Shown here one piece after another: positions 1 through 9,585 of a stretch of 35,585 bases of DNA. A program made the position numbers and the translations under genes. The first letter of the stretch is position 1; each line of letters opens with the position of its first letter. The notes beneath the pieces were generated by a model. That model saw nothing but the letters and a program-made list of their open reading frames with translations. It did not search any database and was not told where the DNA came from. Source of the stretch: Desulfobacterales bacterium (GTDB lineage Bacteria > Desulfobacterota > Desulfobacteria > Desulfobacterales > SKZT01); contig JAGYNR010000013.1 in assembly GCA_018399715.1 (NCBI GenBank), positions 1 through 35,585 on the forward strand, read 5' to 3'.

Positions 1-1
1 G

Positions 2-256
2 CCCGTGGCCTGGGGGTGGGGCATGGGGTCAAAATCGCCAAAAATGGTTAAAATTCCGGCCGCCTGGTTAATAGAAAGTATGGGCTGGGCCGGAAAAAGA
101 ATCGGCGACTGCGGGATTTGGAAAACGCAACCCCTTAACATTGTCAATTACGGAAATGCCACACCAAAAGAACTGTTTAATTTTATCAAATTTGTAAAAC
201 ATAAAATTTTCGATACGTATGGGGTGACGGTTGAAAAAGAAATCGTGGTGATTTGA
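2..256 (+). CDS. murB: UDP-N-acetylmuramate dehydrogenase (MurB), C-terminal part, truncated by window edge
   Basis: The 3' end of a plus-strand gene that begins outside the window; the frame is open from base 2 to the TGA at 254-256. The visible residues match the C-terminal substrate-binding domain of E. coli-type MurB: a VKIPAAWLIE block, then GKRIGD, then VNYGNAT, and an ending on an ELE-like strand (VTVEKEIVVI). MurB is a cytoplasmic flavoenzyme that reduces UDP-GlcNAc-enolpyruvate to UDP-MurNAc. In many bacteria murB sits between murC and ftsQ; here murC and ftsQ abut each other at about 4.5 kb, so murB lies outside the dcw run. Its stop is only 3 bases from the stop of convergent rluB. 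The FAD domain is not visible, so the call rests on about 84 residues. Confidence 0.75.
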   Translation, partial: PVAWGWGMGSKSPKMVKIPAAWLIESMGWAGKRIGDCGIWKTQPLNIVNYGNATPKELFNFIKFVKHKIFDTYGVTVEKEIVVI

Positions 257-259
257 AAA

Positions 260-943
260 TCACACAAGATGGTTTTTCTCTTTTTCCGACAAGTATCGCC
301 AATGGCCTTCCGGTAATTTTCCCAGGTGAATATCGGCAACGCGGATTCGTTTTAATTCTACCACCCGGTTTCCAAGCTTGCGCACCATACGGCGAATTTG
401 TCGGTTTTTGCCTTCTTTCAGAACAATAGAGAATCGATATCGGGAAATGCGTTGGACGTTTGCCGGGCGGGTTTTGGCTCCCAGGATGCGAAGTCCCTTC
501 TCTAAAGCCCTTAACGCCCCACCCGGAATCGGATCGGCGACGGTTACAATATATTCTTTTTCATGATCATAGGAAGGGTGCGTGAGCTTAAGATGGAAGT
601 TGCCGTCATTGGTAAGCAGTAAAAGCCCTTTCGAATCCTTATCGAGCCTTCCGACCGGATATACCCGCTTATTGATATCGATGAGTTCCATGACAGTTTT
701 GTCACCGGGCTGACTGGCGGAGGTTACATATCCTTCCGGTTTATTAAGTGCGATATAGACGTTTTTTTGGTCCAGAGACAGCAGCGTATTGTCGATTTCA
801 ACGTGATCCTTTTGGGGGTCTACCTTTGTGCCAAGCTGTGTGATAACTTCTCCGTTTACCCTGACCTTTCCTTCCAGTATATATCTTTCCGCGTGACGCC
901 GTGAACAAAAACCAGCTCTGGATATATATTTTTGTAACCTCAT
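260..943 (-). CDS. rluB: rRNA pseudouridine synthase, RsuA/RluB family
   Basis: A 227-residue protein with an N-terminal S4 RNA-binding domain (MRLQKYISRAGFCSRR, about residues 1-50) followed by the pseudouridine synthase fold. The family signature VYPVGRLDKDSKGLLLLTND carries the catalytic aspartate at D101. Members of this family isomerise a single uridine in 23S or 16S rRNA; the RluB subgroup modifies U2605 of 23S rRNA (E. coli numbering). The length and the basic C-terminal KEGKNRQIRRM block, typical of RluB/RluE/RsuA, support the call. Which rRNA site is modified cannot be read from the sequence. The gene follows ftsZ on the same strand after a gap of about 170 bases and converges with murB. 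Confidence 0.9.
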   Translation of the reverse strand: MRLQKYISRAGFCSRRHAERYILEGKVRVNGEVITQLGTKVDPQKDHVEIDNTLLSLDQKNVYIALNKPEGYVTSASQPGDKTVMELIDINKRVYPVGRLDKDSKGLLLLTNDGNFHLKLTHPSYDHEKEYIVTVADPIPGGALRALEKGLRILGAKTRPANVQRISRYRFSIVLKEGKNRQIRRMVRKLGNRVVELKRIRVADIHLGKLPEGHWRYLSEKEKNHLV

Positions 944-1082
944 TTGTGTTTAGATAACATGGCCGGGCTGCCATTATGGTTGTCCGGGAGGCATATATCG
1001 TTAATATTTGTATCCCGGAAGATTTTTGTCGCCCCGTCACAATTTTTTCCGCATATCCAGGACAATTAGCAAGTTAGGGGCC

Positions 1083-1103
1083 AAATGGCAGCCGTTGCCA
1101 TTT
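1083..1103. terminator. Hairpin downstream of ftsZ, possible terminator
   Basis: A perfect 8-bp inverted repeat (AAATGGCA / TGCCATTT) with a 5-base loop, 14 bases past the ftsZ stop. On the minus strand, where ftsZ is read, no U-run follows it. On the plus strand it is followed by TTTTCATTTTT. It may therefore stop antisense transcription, or act as an mRNA 3'-end structure, rather than be a classic ftsZ terminator. The rest of the 944-1116 gap shows no gene. Confidence 0.3.
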
Positions 1104-1116
1104 TCATTTTTAGTGA

Positions 1117-2325
1117 CTAATCTGCCTTGCGACGGAGAAACGTAGGGATATCCAGATCGCCGTTATCAATGACAATTCCTTTGTAATTTTTGTATGGTTT
1201 ATCAGGTTTAGATTTTCCTTCGTTATGCTTTCTTCGGATAAACGTCGGCTCATCATAGTTGACAGCATTTTCCATGTCAGCATGAGTGATATCCCGAACT
1301 TTCCCCCGGGGTTTTTTGTCCCGAAATTTTTCAGGCATGACTGCATCAGCCTCTGATCCGATACCGGTGGCAATAACGGTAACGCGCATTTCATCGCCAA
1401 GGGAATCATCCACAGCCGTTCCCCAAATAATGTCTGCATCTTCTCCCACTTCATTATAAATGCGGTCTGATGCTTGGGTCATTTCATCCATGGTCAATTC
1501 GCTGGTAGATGTAATATTCATCAAAACTCCCCTGGCTCCCGAAATAGAAACATCTTCCAGAAGAGGATGCGATATGGCCCGCTCAGCCGCCTCAATTGCC
1601 CGGTTTTCACCGCTGGCAATTCCAATGCCCATCAACGCCATACCTGCCTTAGACATGGTTTCCTTGACATCGGCAAAATCCAAATTAATCAATCCCGGCA
1701 TCATGATCAAATCGGTAATCCCTTTCACTGAATGTAGCAGAATCTCATCGGCCTTCCTGAACATTTCCAGCATCGTAGCATTTTTTGAGGCGATGCCTCT
1801 TAAACGGTCGTTAGGAATTGTAATGACTGTATCTGAAACTTCTTTGAGGGCTAAAATACCTTCTTCTGCCTGGCGGTATCGTTTTTTCCCCTCAAAAGAA
1901 AAGGGTTTGGTCACCACGGAAACAGTAAGAATTTGCATGCTTTTGCAAATTTCAGCAATTACCGGAGCAGCGCCGGTGCCGGTCCCTCCGCCGAAACCCG
2001 CCGTAATAAATACCATATGGCTTCCATCCAGAGCCTTACGAATTGTCTCCTCGGCCTCCATGGCTGATTCCCGTCCAACACTAGGATTGTTTCCGGCGCC
2101 AAGGCCTTCTGTCAGCTTTTCTCCCAATTGAACTTTAGTTTCGGCTTTGGAGTTTTCCAATGCCTGTGCATCGGTATTCGCCGTAATGAATTTTACGCCT
2201 TTAAGTTCAGAAATAATCATATTGTTGATGGCATTTCCGCCCCCGCCGCCAATACCGATTACTTTGATTTTTGCAGTTTTTTCTTGTGTGGGACTTTCCA
2301 TTTCTACGTATTCGAATGATGGCAT
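1117..2325 (-). CDS. ftsZ: Cell division protein FtsZ
   Basis: A 402-residue tubulin-like GTPase that polymerises into the Z ring at mid-cell and recruits the divisome. The N-terminal nucleotide-binding glycine run IGIGGGGGNA is at about residues 24-32, and the tubulin signature GGGTGTG is at 112-118. After a variable linker the protein ends in GDLDIPTFLRRKAD, the conserved C-terminal peptide that docks FtsA and other partners, so the gene is complete. The ATG is preceded by a GGGAGG ribosome-binding site. It is the last gene of the dcw run, 119 bases after ftsA, so it may also be transcribed from its own start site, although no promoter there is convincing by eye. Confidence 0.98.
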   Translation of the reverse strand: MPSFEYVEMESPTQEKTAKIKVIGIGGGGGNAINNMIISELKGVKFITANTDAQALENSKAETKVQLGEKLTEGLGAGNNPSVGRESAMEAEETIRKALDGSHMVFITAGFGGGTGTGAAPVIAEICKSMQILTVSVVTKPFSFEGKKRYRQAEEGILALKEVSDTVITIPNDRLRGIASKNATMLEMFRKADEILLHSVKGITDLIMMPGLINLDFADVKETMSKAGMALMGIGIASGENRAIEAAERAISHPLLEDVSISGARGVLMNITSTSELTMDEMTQASDRIYNEVGEDADIIWGTAVDDSLGDEMRVTVIATGIGSEADAVMPEKFRDKKPRGKVRDITHADMENAVNYDEPTFIRRKHNEGKSKPDKPYKNYKGIVIDNGDLDIPTFLRRKAD

Positions 2326-2444
2326 GTTCCCTCCCTTTTTTGATTATTTTTTTATAAATTCGTTATTTTCTTTAAAGTGTATTTTGCCTTCAGGTTTCAG
2401 TGCTTACGTGCTCCCCTTCCTTTTTATTTTTATTGAAATCTGTT

Positions 2445-3671
2445 TTATAAAATTTCCTTAAACCATTTTTTCATCCGGGTCATGAGCCGGTTGAAAATGT
2501 TTTTATCCCGAATTTTGAATTTTTTGGGGATTTGATTTTTTGCTCCATAAAGTACCAGCCCTACACCTGTGGCGTACATAGGGTTATTGACAACATCCAC
2601 AAGACCGCTGATTCCCTGAGGTTTGCCCAACCGTACAGGTAATTCAAACACGGATTCCGCAATATCCGTGATACCTTCCAGAAGGGCTGAACCGCCTGTG
2701 ATGACCACACCTGAAGCCATGAAGTTCGTCATGTCAGCTCTTTGAATTTCTATTTTAATCAGATTGAAGATTTCTTCCATCCGTGGCTCCAGGATTTCTC
2801 CGAGAATCTGCCGTGGTAATTTCCGGGGTTTACGCCCTCCCATCCCCGGTACGTCAATGGTTTCATTATCGTTAATGGATGAGGTAAGACAAGTCCCGAA
2901 TTCCCTTTTGATTTTTTCAGCTTCGGCAAGAGGTGCCCGCAGGCCAATGGCAATATCGTTTGTTAAATTGTCTCCGCCTAACGAGAGCACAAAAGTGTGT
3001 CGAATATTTTTCTGGGAAAAAATAGCCAGATCGCTGGTTCCGCCTCCCAAATCGATAAGCCCGGTACCCAACTCCTTTTCCTCGTTTGTCAGCACGGCGT
3101 CTCCTGAAGCCAAGGATTGCAGAACAATATCGCAGACATCAAGACCTGCCTGGTTGGCACATTTAACGATATTGTGAGCTGAGGTAACCGCGCCGGTTAC
3201 AATATGAATCCTTGCCTCCAGCCGAACACCTGCCATACCAACCGGATTGTGTATTCCGCCCTGGTCATCCAGTATAAATTCCTGAGGTATTACGTGAATG
3301 ACCTCTCTGTCCATGGGAATTGCTACGGCACGGGCAGCATCGATAACCCGGGTAACATCTTGCTCTGTCACCTCCCTGCCCTTGATAGCGATAATACCAT
3401 GGCTGTTAAAACCTGTAATGTGTCCTCCCGCAATACCAGCATATACTGAAGAAATTTCACACCCGGCCATCAGTTCGGCTTCCTCAACAGCTTTTTTTAT
3501 GGACTCCACGGTAGATTCCATATTCACGACCACTCCCTTTCTCAGGCCGATGGAAGGATGATTGCCGATACCAATAATATGAACGCCTGTTCCGGAAACC
3601 TCACCTACAACCGCACAAATTTTTGTTGTACCGATATCAAGTCCGACGATCAGGTTTTCCTGTCCATTCAA
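2445..3671 (-). CDS. ftsA: Cell division protein FtsA
   Basis: A 408-residue actin-family ATPase that anchors FtsZ filaments to the inner membrane. The phosphate-1 loop GLDIGTTKICAVVGE lies near the N terminus and the phosphate-2 motif LIDLGGGTSDLA mid-protein. The C-terminal residues (about 392-408, NRLMTRMKKWFKEIL) form the expected amphipathic membrane-targeting helix. The start codon is TTG: an AGGAGG ribosome-binding site sits 7 bases upstream inside the end of ftsQ, and no in-frame ATG is nearby. FtsQ stops 2 bases before this start, indicating translational coupling. Confidence 0.97.
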   Translation of the reverse strand: MNGQENLIVGLDIGTTKICAVVGEVSGTGVHIIGIGNHPSIGLRKGVVVNMESTVESIKKAVEEAELMAGCEISSVYAGIAGGHITGFNSHGIIAIKGREVTEQDVTRVIDAARAVAIPMDREVIHVIPQEFILDDQGGIHNPVGMAGVRLEARIHIVTGAVTSAHNIVKCANQAGLDVCDIVLQSLASGDAVLTNEEKELGTGLIDLGGGTSDLAIFSQKNIRHTFVLSLGGDNLTNDIAIGLRAPLAEAEKIKREFGTCLTSSINDNETIDVPGMGGRKPRKLPRQILGEILEPRMEEIFNLIKIEIQRADMTNFMASGVVITGGSALLEGITDIAESVFELPVRLGKPQGISGLVDVVNNPMYATGVGLVLYGAKNQIPKKFKIRDKNIFNRLMTRMKKWFKEIL

Positions 3672-3673
3672 CT

Positions 3674-4534
3674 TTATACCTCCTTTTGCTGATCGGCAGT
3701 TTTCTCTGCCGTGGTGGGAAAAACCACAATACGGTTTGGGTTTGCAAGATCAATAGTTGTAAAATCAAAGCTATCATGTTGACGTTGAAAATGAGAAAGT
3801 ACTTTTTTCAAACCGGTTAGTTTGCGGGTATAATCATTAACGCCTAATCTAATACATTTTTCGTTTTCAAAAGCATACAGGGTAAGCCCAATTTGCGGAT
3901 CTACATTGATTCTGCGAATCATATGGGTCGGCAACGGGCAGCCCGGTTGTTCTCCCATCTGAAGCACTTTCATTACAGATGCCATCAAAGTACTTCCCGG
4001 ATCATTGCCAAATTTCAGATCGAAATAGTTCAGGCCGGTTATCAGCGGCAGGTTCCGGCCATCGGAAAGCGTGTATTTTTTAAAAATCTCTCCGTCTGTG
4101 TTCATGACAAATTTTTGACCCATATCTAAAACCGCTAACGATTGATGTTCGGTAACACAGAGAAACAATGTATCCGGCAATTCCCGCCGAACCTCAGCCG
4201 CTTTTATCCACGGATGGCCCAACAGACGCTTTCTGGTGACAGTAAGATTGATGGACAGCAGGTTCATTTCAATTTTCAGTCCGGCGCGTTGGAGAATCTG
4301 ATGATATGATATCCTTTCGATTCCCTGCACAATAATTTTTTTGGTTTTGAAATAACTCCATTGGGTCAAGGCGTCATGAGTGAAAATAAACAAGACACTG
4401 ACTACCGGAATTACCAGCACGGATAAAAAAACCTTACAAAATAACCGCAGCCGCTTGATTCGTCTGGCCTTCTTAACAGCAGGGCTTTCTTTCTTAAAAT
4501 TTTTACGAACTTTTTTTTTCTTCACTATCATCAT
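3674..4534 (-). CDS. ftsQ: Cell division protein FtsQ/DivIB
   Basis: A bitopic inner-membrane divisome protein of 286 residues from the ATG at 4534. It has a very basic cytoplasmic tail rich in Lys/Arg, one transmembrane helix at about residues 31-51 (CKVFLSVLVIPVVSVLFIF), then a periplasmic POTRA domain (KKIIVQGIERISYHQIL onward) and the FtsQ beta domain. It bridges FtsA/FtsZ inside the cell to the FtsB-FtsL complex outside. A TTG one codon upstream is also in frame, but the ATG overlaps the murC stop as TGATG, the usual coupling arrangement. No strong ribosome-binding site is seen, which fits translation by re-initiation. Confidence 0.92.
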   Translation of the reverse strand: MMIVKKKKVRKNFKKESPAVKKARRIKRLRLFCKVFLSVLVIPVVSVLFIFTHDALTQWSYFKTKKIIVQGIERISYHQILQRAGLKIEMNLLSINLTVTRKRLLGHPWIKAAEVRRELPDTLFLCVTEHQSLAVLDMGQKFVMNTDGEIFKKYTLSDGRNLPLITGLNYFDLKFGNDPGSTLMASVMKVLQMGEQPGCPLPTHMIRRINVDPQIGLTLYAFENEKCIRLGVNDYTRKLTGLKKVLSHFQRQHDSFDFTTIDLANPNRIVVFPTTAEKTADQQKEV

Positions 4535-5910
4535 CAAAGCAAGTCTATTTTTTTAAGAATTATTTCGCCTAACTGATAAATATCTCCCGCCCCAAGGGTA
4601 AGAAAAATATCGCCATTTTTCAAATTTGCCGCCAGGTAAGTGGATGCACTGTCAAAATTCTCATAAAAAATTGCTTTCCGGTGGCCATGAGCCACAATCG
4701 AGTTCAGCAGATTATGGCTATCTATACCGGGAATTGGCTGTTCACCCGCCGGATAAATGGGTAACACCACCAGAACATCCGACTGATAAAAAGACCGGGT
4801 GAATTCATCGAAGAGCCCTTTGGTCCGGCTGTAACGATGTGGCTGGAAAGCGACCACCAGTCGGTGGTTCGGCCAGCTTTCTTTTGCCGCCTGCAAGGTC
4901 ATCTTTATTTCTGTAGGATGGTGTCCATAGTCATCCACCACTGTTATCCCTTTTTTTTGACCTTTGATTTCCATTCGACGCTGGACCCCCTCATGAGTCT
5001 CCAGGGCTTCTTTGATTGTCTGAAAAGAAATTCCCACTTCCATGCCTACCGCTACACTTGCCAGAGAATTGGAAACATTGTGAATACCCGGAAGATTAAC
5101 CAGGATTTTTCCTAGGCGCTGACCCATATGATATACTGTAAATCGGCTTTGCAACCCCGAAAATTCGATATGTGTTGCCTGGAAATCGGCCTGGGTGCTC
5201 ATGCCATAGGTAGTATACCGTTTGGTAATTTTGGGGATTAATTCCTGAACAGACTCATTGTCAAGACAAAGCACCGCCAGCCCATAAAAAGGAATACGAT
5301 GAATAAAGTTGAAAAATACATTTTGGATATCGGCCAGACCTTCATAAAAATCTAAATGCTCTTTATCGATATTGGTTACGACCGCAATGGTGGGAGACAT
5401 TTTCAAAAAAGAACCGTCACTTTCGTCAGCCTCTGCAACGATAAATTCTCCCTTTCCCAACAGCGCATTGGTATTGATGCTTTTCAATTTCCCGCCGATA
5501 ACGACAGTGGGGTCCAATCCTCCTTTTGCCAGAACCGACGAAATGATGGATGTGGTGGTTGTCTTGCCGTGAGCACCGGCAACAGCCACGCTGTATTTGA
5601 GGCGCATCAGTTCGGCCAGCATTTCTGCACGGGGAATGACCGGTATGGATGATTGTCTGGCAGCTTTCACTTCCTGGTTGTCCGGACCGATCGCAGATGA
5701 CATAACAACAACATCGGCGCCGCTGATATTTTCTTTTCGATGCCCGATTTTGATGGTTCCGCCCAGTTTTTTCAGACGATCGGTAATATCGGAAGTTTTG
5801 ATATCCGAGCCGGAAACCGAATATCCCAAATTTAACAGAAGTTCCGCAATTCCGCTCATACCGATTCCGCCGATACCCACAAAATGGATATGGTATTGTT
5901 TTAAATACAT
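4534..5910 (-). CDS. murC: UDP-N-acetylmuramate--L-alanine ligase (MurC)
   Basis: Cytoplasmic ATP-dependent ligase that adds the first amino acid, L-alanine, to UDP-MurNAc. It is 458 residues from the ATG at 5910, which gives the usual N terminus MYLKQYHIHFVGIGGIGMSG; the frame is open 13 codons further upstream, but that would run into murG. The UDP-binding Rossmann motif GIGGIGMSG is at the N terminus, the ATP loop AGAHGKTTTT at about residues 112-121, and the DDYGHHPTEI motif of the central domain is present. It overlaps ftsQ at the stop and begins 4 bases after the murG stop. Confidence 0.97.
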   Translation of the reverse strand: MYLKQYHIHFVGIGGIGMSGIAELLLNLGYSVSGSDIKTSDITDRLKKLGGTIKIGHRKENISGADVVVMSSAIGPDNQEVKAARQSSIPVIPRAEMLAELMRLKYSVAVAGAHGKTTTTSIISSVLAKGGLDPTVVIGGKLKSINTNALLGKGEFIVAEADESDGSFLKMSPTIAVVTNIDKEHLDFYEGLADIQNVFFNFIHRIPFYGLAVLCLDNESVQELIPKITKRYTTYGMSTQADFQATHIEFSGLQSRFTVYHMGQRLGKILVNLPGIHNVSNSLASVAVGMEVGISFQTIKEALETHEGVQRRMEIKGQKKGITVVDDYGHHPTEIKMTLQAAKESWPNHRLVVAFQPHRYSRTKGLFDEFTRSFYQSDVLVVLPIYPAGEQPIPGIDSHNLLNSIVAHGHRKAIFYENFDSASTYLAANLKNGDIFLTLGAGDIYQLGEIILKKIDLL

Positions 5911-5914
5911 CGTC

Positions 5915-6997
5915 TCACTCGTTAATGATTCGGTAACAGTTCTCGACAATCGTTGCTGCAGCTTCTGGTTTTCCCAATTGCCTGGCAGTTTTTCCCATTT
6001 GAGTCAATTTTTGTCGGTTTAAGGCCAGTTGAATAATTTTATCGGCCAGAATTTTACCGGAAAGATTTTTTTGAAGAATCATTTCAGCAGCTCCCCTGTT
6101 ACAAATGGCACGGGCATTGAGCTTTTGATGGTTGTCGGCGGCATGGGGAAAAGGAATAAAAATGGCCGGTTTTCCCATGGCTGTCAATTCCGCAATCGTT
6201 GTTGCACCTGAGCGGCATACCACCAGATCCGCCAGTCGATAAATTCTGGCCATGTCATTAAAAAAAGCGTTTACCTCGTAATGAATAGTGCTTTGTTCAT
6301 AACTCTTTCTGACAATGGTTTCATCTGTTGGACCCGTTTGATGAATAATCCGTAAATCGCGAATCTCATCGAGATATTTTAATGCCTCCATTATAGCCGT
6401 GTTGATTCGGTGCGCGCCTTGACTTCCTCCCAGAACCAGGACGGTGAAAAAATTATCTGGTTGAGGCAAAAAGGAGTTCACAAGTTCTTTACGAACCGGG
6501 TTCCCTGTGTACATCATTTTGTTTAAATGAATTTTTTGGGTATCGGGAAATGAAACAAAAACCCGTTTGGCAAATATGGACAGCATCCGGTTGGTTATAC
6601 CGGGAAAAATATTTTGTTCACAAAGAAATATGGGCTGTCTGAAAATCCATGCAGCTAACACCATCGGGGCAGCGGAATAGCTTCCCATTCCGATGATCAT
6701 ATGAGGTTGAAATTTTTTCAATATCGACATTGACTGAATAAAACCGGCCATCAATTTCCAGATAGCCTGGATTTGCCGGAAAATGCCTCGTCCCTTGAGA
6801 CCTTCTGCTGAAATAATTTTCAGTTTAAAACCATAAGTCGGTAAAACTAAACGTTCGACAGGACGTCCGGTACTGATAAAAATAACCTGATTTTTTTCAT
6901 CTCTGTCAATGAATTCCTGTGCGATAGCAATTCCGGGAAACAGGTGACCACCTGTTCCTCCGCCGGTAATGATGATTTTTAAAGATTTATCGGGCAT
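5915..6997 (-). CDS. murG: Lipid II synthase, UDP-GlcNAc:undecaprenyl-PP-MurNAc-pentapeptide transferase (MurG)
   Basis: Peripheral inner-membrane GT28 glycosyltransferase of 360 residues that converts lipid I to lipid II. The N-terminal glycine loop GGTGGHLFP is at about residues 13-21. The C-terminal donor-binding block CRSGATTIAELTAMGKP followed by PFPHAADNHQ is intact. The ATG at 6997 lies inside the last codons of ftsW, an 11-base overlap that implies coupled translation. Order and spacing match the standard dcw cluster. Confidence 0.97.
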   Translation of the reverse strand: MPDKSLKIIITGGGTGGHLFPGIAIAQEFIDRDEKNQVIFISTGRPVERLVLPTYGFKLKIISAEGLKGRGIFRQIQAIWKLMAGFIQSMSILKKFQPHMIIGMGSYSAAPMVLAAWIFRQPIFLCEQNIFPGITNRMLSIFAKRVFVSFPDTQKIHLNKMMYTGNPVRKELVNSFLPQPDNFFTVLVLGGSQGAHRINTAIMEALKYLDEIRDLRIIHQTGPTDETIVRKSYEQSTIHYEVNAFFNDMARIYRLADLVVCRSGATTIAELTAMGKPAIFIPFPHAADNHQKLNARAICNRGAAEMILQKNLSGKILADKIIQLALNRQKLTQMGKTARQLGKPEAAATIVENCYRIINE

Positions 6998-8168
6998 TTT
7001 TCATCTTTCCTCCGATATTCATTAAAATACCCATGGCAGCCATATTGATCAGCAAAGAGGTGCCGCCATAGCTTAAAAAAGGAAGGGTTAAGCCTTTCGT
7101 TGGCAAAAGTCCTAAAGCGACCCCCATATTGACCGTCACCTGAACTGCTAACGCTGAAACAATTCCGGTAGCTAATAAAGAACCAAAGATGTTTTCAGCA
7201 TTTTTGGCGATAAAAATTCCCCGACACATAATCCATACGTACATTACCAAAATCAATAACACTCCCATAAACCCGGTTTCTTCTCCGATGACGGAGAAAA
7301 TGAAATCGGTGTGCGGTTCGGGCAGATAAAAAAGTTTCTGGTAACTTTGCCCGATTCCTGTTCCAAAAAGACCTCCGGTACCAAAAGCCATCAGGGAGTG
7401 GATAATCTGGTAACCACCATCGGTCGGATATTGCCAGGGATCCCAGAAAATCATAATACGCTCCAGGCGGTAGGGAGCTTTGATCATTATGAACGTTAAA
7501 AGGGGGATAATGAACAGAAGCGGCGTACCTAAATGAACAAGTTTCACACCAGCAACAAACATCATAATCCATACGATAAGACAGAAAATAAAAATAGTGC
7601 CAAAATCCGGCTGAAATAAAAGCAATACGGACATTATTGCCAATAGTATGAGATGAGGAATAAATCCGATTGAAAATTTGCTGATGTTAGGTTGTTTTTT
7701 GCTAAGAGAATAGGCCATGAAAATAATCAATGTTATTCTGGCTGCCTCCGAGGGCTGAAATGTCCACCGTCCTATTTTCAGCCATCTGCTGGCTCCTCCG
7801 GCTGAATAGCCGATGCCTGGAATGAAAACCAGAGAAAGCAAAATTAAAGTGATGATTAATAACGGGTAGGTCATTTGGCTATATACCCTGAAAGGAATAC
7901 GACGGCAAAAAACCAACATTATGATACCGCCAATAGCAAAAATTGCCTGTTTCCGAAGAAAAAAAGAATCAGCACCGAATTTTTTTAAAGCAATAACAGA
8001 GCTGGCACTATAAACCATCGCGATACCGATGCCTACCAAAAAAAGTACCGGAAACAAGATATGAAGATCATATCCGGTTGGTCGGCCCTTTTTTACAGTT
8101 TTAGTCTTGACAGGTTGGTCAGGTGCCTGTTTTTTATTTGTTTTCATGCTTATTTGCACTGTTATCAT
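6987..8168 (-). CDS. ftsW: Septal peptidoglycan polymerase FtsW (SEDS family)
   Basis: A 393-residue polytopic protein with about ten hydrophobic segments after a basic, hydrophilic N-terminal extension of about 30 residues (rich in Lys/Gln/Thr). SEDS proteins polymerise lipid II into glycan strands together with a class B PBP, here most likely the FtsI encoded in the same cluster. Family blocks seen are MVYSASS in the first helix, PSEAARI, PEPHTDFIFSVIGEETG in the large periplasmic loop, and the C-terminal LPFLSYGGTSLL. A second in-frame ATG seven codons in is possible. It is separated from murD by 23 bases. Confidence 0.96.
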   Translation of the reverse strand: MITVQISMKTNKKQAPDQPVKTKTVKKGRPTGYDLHILFPVLFLVGIGIAMVYSASSVIALKKFGADSFFLRKQAIFAIGGIIMLVFCRRIPFRVYSQMTYPLLIITLILLSLVFIPGIGYSAGGASRWLKIGRWTFQPSEAARITLIIFMAYSLSKKQPNISKFSIGFIPHLILLAIMSVLLLFQPDFGTIFIFCLIVWIMMFVAGVKLVHLGTPLLFIIPLLTFIMIKAPYRLERIMIFWDPWQYPTDGGYQIIHSLMAFGTGGLFGTGIGQSYQKLFYLPEPHTDFIFSVIGEETGFMGVLLILVMYVWIMCRGIFIAKNAENIFGSLLATGIVSALAVQVTVNMGVALGLLPTKGLTLPFLSYGGTSLLINMAAMGILMNIGGKMKNAR

Positions 8169-8191
8169 CTAATTGATTTATTTCAATCTAC

Positions 8192-9577
8192 CTATTGAAG
8201 TCCGGAAGCAATGCGGTGAACTGCTCTTTTAAAATGTTCGCCGCGATCCTTATAACTTTTATACTTGTCGAAGCTGGCACATGCAGGTGCCAGTAACACG
8301 GTTTCATTTGGTCCGGCGGCTTTATAAGCTTTTAATACGGCGTCATCCATATCGGTTGCCCATTGACAGGGAATTAATCCTTCTAACGTATCATAAATCG
8401 TTTGAGCGGCTTCTCCTAAAAGCACCAGCAGTTTTACTTTTTTATACTGATGTTTCAATGGCGAAAAATCATTTCCTTTGTCGCGCCCCCCCAGTATAAG
8501 AATCAGTGGGGTGTCAAAAGTTTCAATCGCTTTGATGGCAGCATCTACATTGGTGGCCTTGGAATCGTTTACAAAATCGATGCCCTTTAATGTGGCAACT
8601 TTTTCCAGGCGATGCGGAAGTCCTTTAAAGTTTTGAAGAGCGTTTTGAATACCTTCTTTGGAGGCGCCTGCGCTCAATGCTGAAAGGCAGGCGGCGGCAG
8701 CGTTTTGAAGATTATGGAAGCCAGGAAGTGAAAATTTCTTGAGATCGATCCGAAAGGGCACTTCATTTTTTAAATAAATAGAGACGCTGGGTGATTGAAC
8801 CTCCGGGTAGTCGATAATCGCATATCCATGATCATTTTGGGAGTAACCTGTTTCGGAAGATACCCATAACGGTTTACTTCGAACTGAACGGCTCATGTCC
8901 CTGATGACCGGATCAATGATATTTAGTACGGCTACGTCTTCCGGGAGTTGATTTTCAAATAGCCGTCTCTTCGAGTTTACATACGTTTTGAAATCTGGAT
9001 ATCTGTCCATGTGATCTTTCGAGATATTTAGCAGAACAGCTATCTGTGGCCTGAACTGATCAATGGTGTCCAATTGAAAACTGCTCAATTCTACTACCAG
9101 CCAGTCCGCTTTTTTGTGGTCATCGGCATAAGTAATCAGGGGATTTCCGATATTGCCGCCCACAAAAACAGAAAAACCCGACTCTTTCAGCATTTCTCCC
9201 AAAAGGGTGGTCGTAGTGGTTTTTCCGTTGGTGCCGGAGACGGCAATCATCGGTTCAAGTATAAACCTTGAAGCCAGCTCGATTTCACCGATAACCGGAA
9301 TTCCCATTTTTCTTGCCTGGTTCAAAACCGGCAGTTCATGAGGAACTCCCGGACTCACGACAATCAGGTCGGCATCTTGAAATGGTTGATGGGAGTGACT
9401 GCCAAATTCCGTACGAATTCCCAGTTTTTTAAGCCATTGCGGCACATCCCCCAAGGTACTTTCGGGCGCGCTGTCGATTGCCGTAATATGAGCATTTCTT
9501 TTCGCTAGAAATTTGGATACCGCAATGCCGGTTACTCCCAGTCCTACCACGACTATCTTTTTTTCTGAAATTTCCAT
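8192..9577 (-). CDS. murD: UDP-N-acetylmuramoyl-L-alanine--D-glutamate ligase (MurD)
   Basis: Cytoplasmic Mur ligase that adds D-glutamate to UDP-MurNAc-L-Ala. The start is placed at the ATG at 9577, giving 461 residues and an N terminus MEISEKKIVVVGLGVTGIAV in register with known MurD proteins. The open frame reaches 22 codons further upstream into mraY. Motifs seen are the N-terminal GLGVTG uracil-binding loop, the ATP loop SGTNGKTTTTT, and the C-terminal DSKATNVDAA and LLAPACASFDKYK blocks typical of MurD. The gene begins 8 bases after the mraY stop. Confidence 0.97.
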   Translation of the reverse strand: MEISEKKIVVVGLGVTGIAVSKFLAKRNAHITAIDSAPESTLGDVPQWLKKLGIRTEFGSHSHQPFQDADLIVVSPGVPHELPVLNQARKMGIPVIGEIELASRFILEPMIAVSGTNGKTTTTTLLGEMLKESGFSVFVGGNIGNPLITYADDHKKADWLVVELSSFQLDTIDQFRPQIAVLLNISKDHMDRYPDFKTYVNSKRRLFENQLPEDVAVLNIIDPVIRDMSRSVRSKPLWVSSETGYSQNDHGYAIIDYPEVQSPSVSIYLKNEVPFRIDLKKFSLPGFHNLQNAAAACLSALSAGASKEGIQNALQNFKGLPHRLEKVATLKGIDFVNDSKATNVDAAIKAIETFDTPLILILGGRDKGNDFSPLKHQYKKVKLLVLLGEAAQTIYDTLEGLIPCQWATDMDDAVLKAYKAAGPNETVLLAPACASFDKYKSYKDRGEHFKRAVHRIASGLQ

Positions 9578-9585
9578 TTTTAATT

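Noticed and set aside
1460-2131. Long plus-strand open frame antisense to ftsZ (223 codons)
   Set aside because: It is a shadow of the ftsZ reading frame; the sequence resembles no protein family and lacks a ribosome-binding site.
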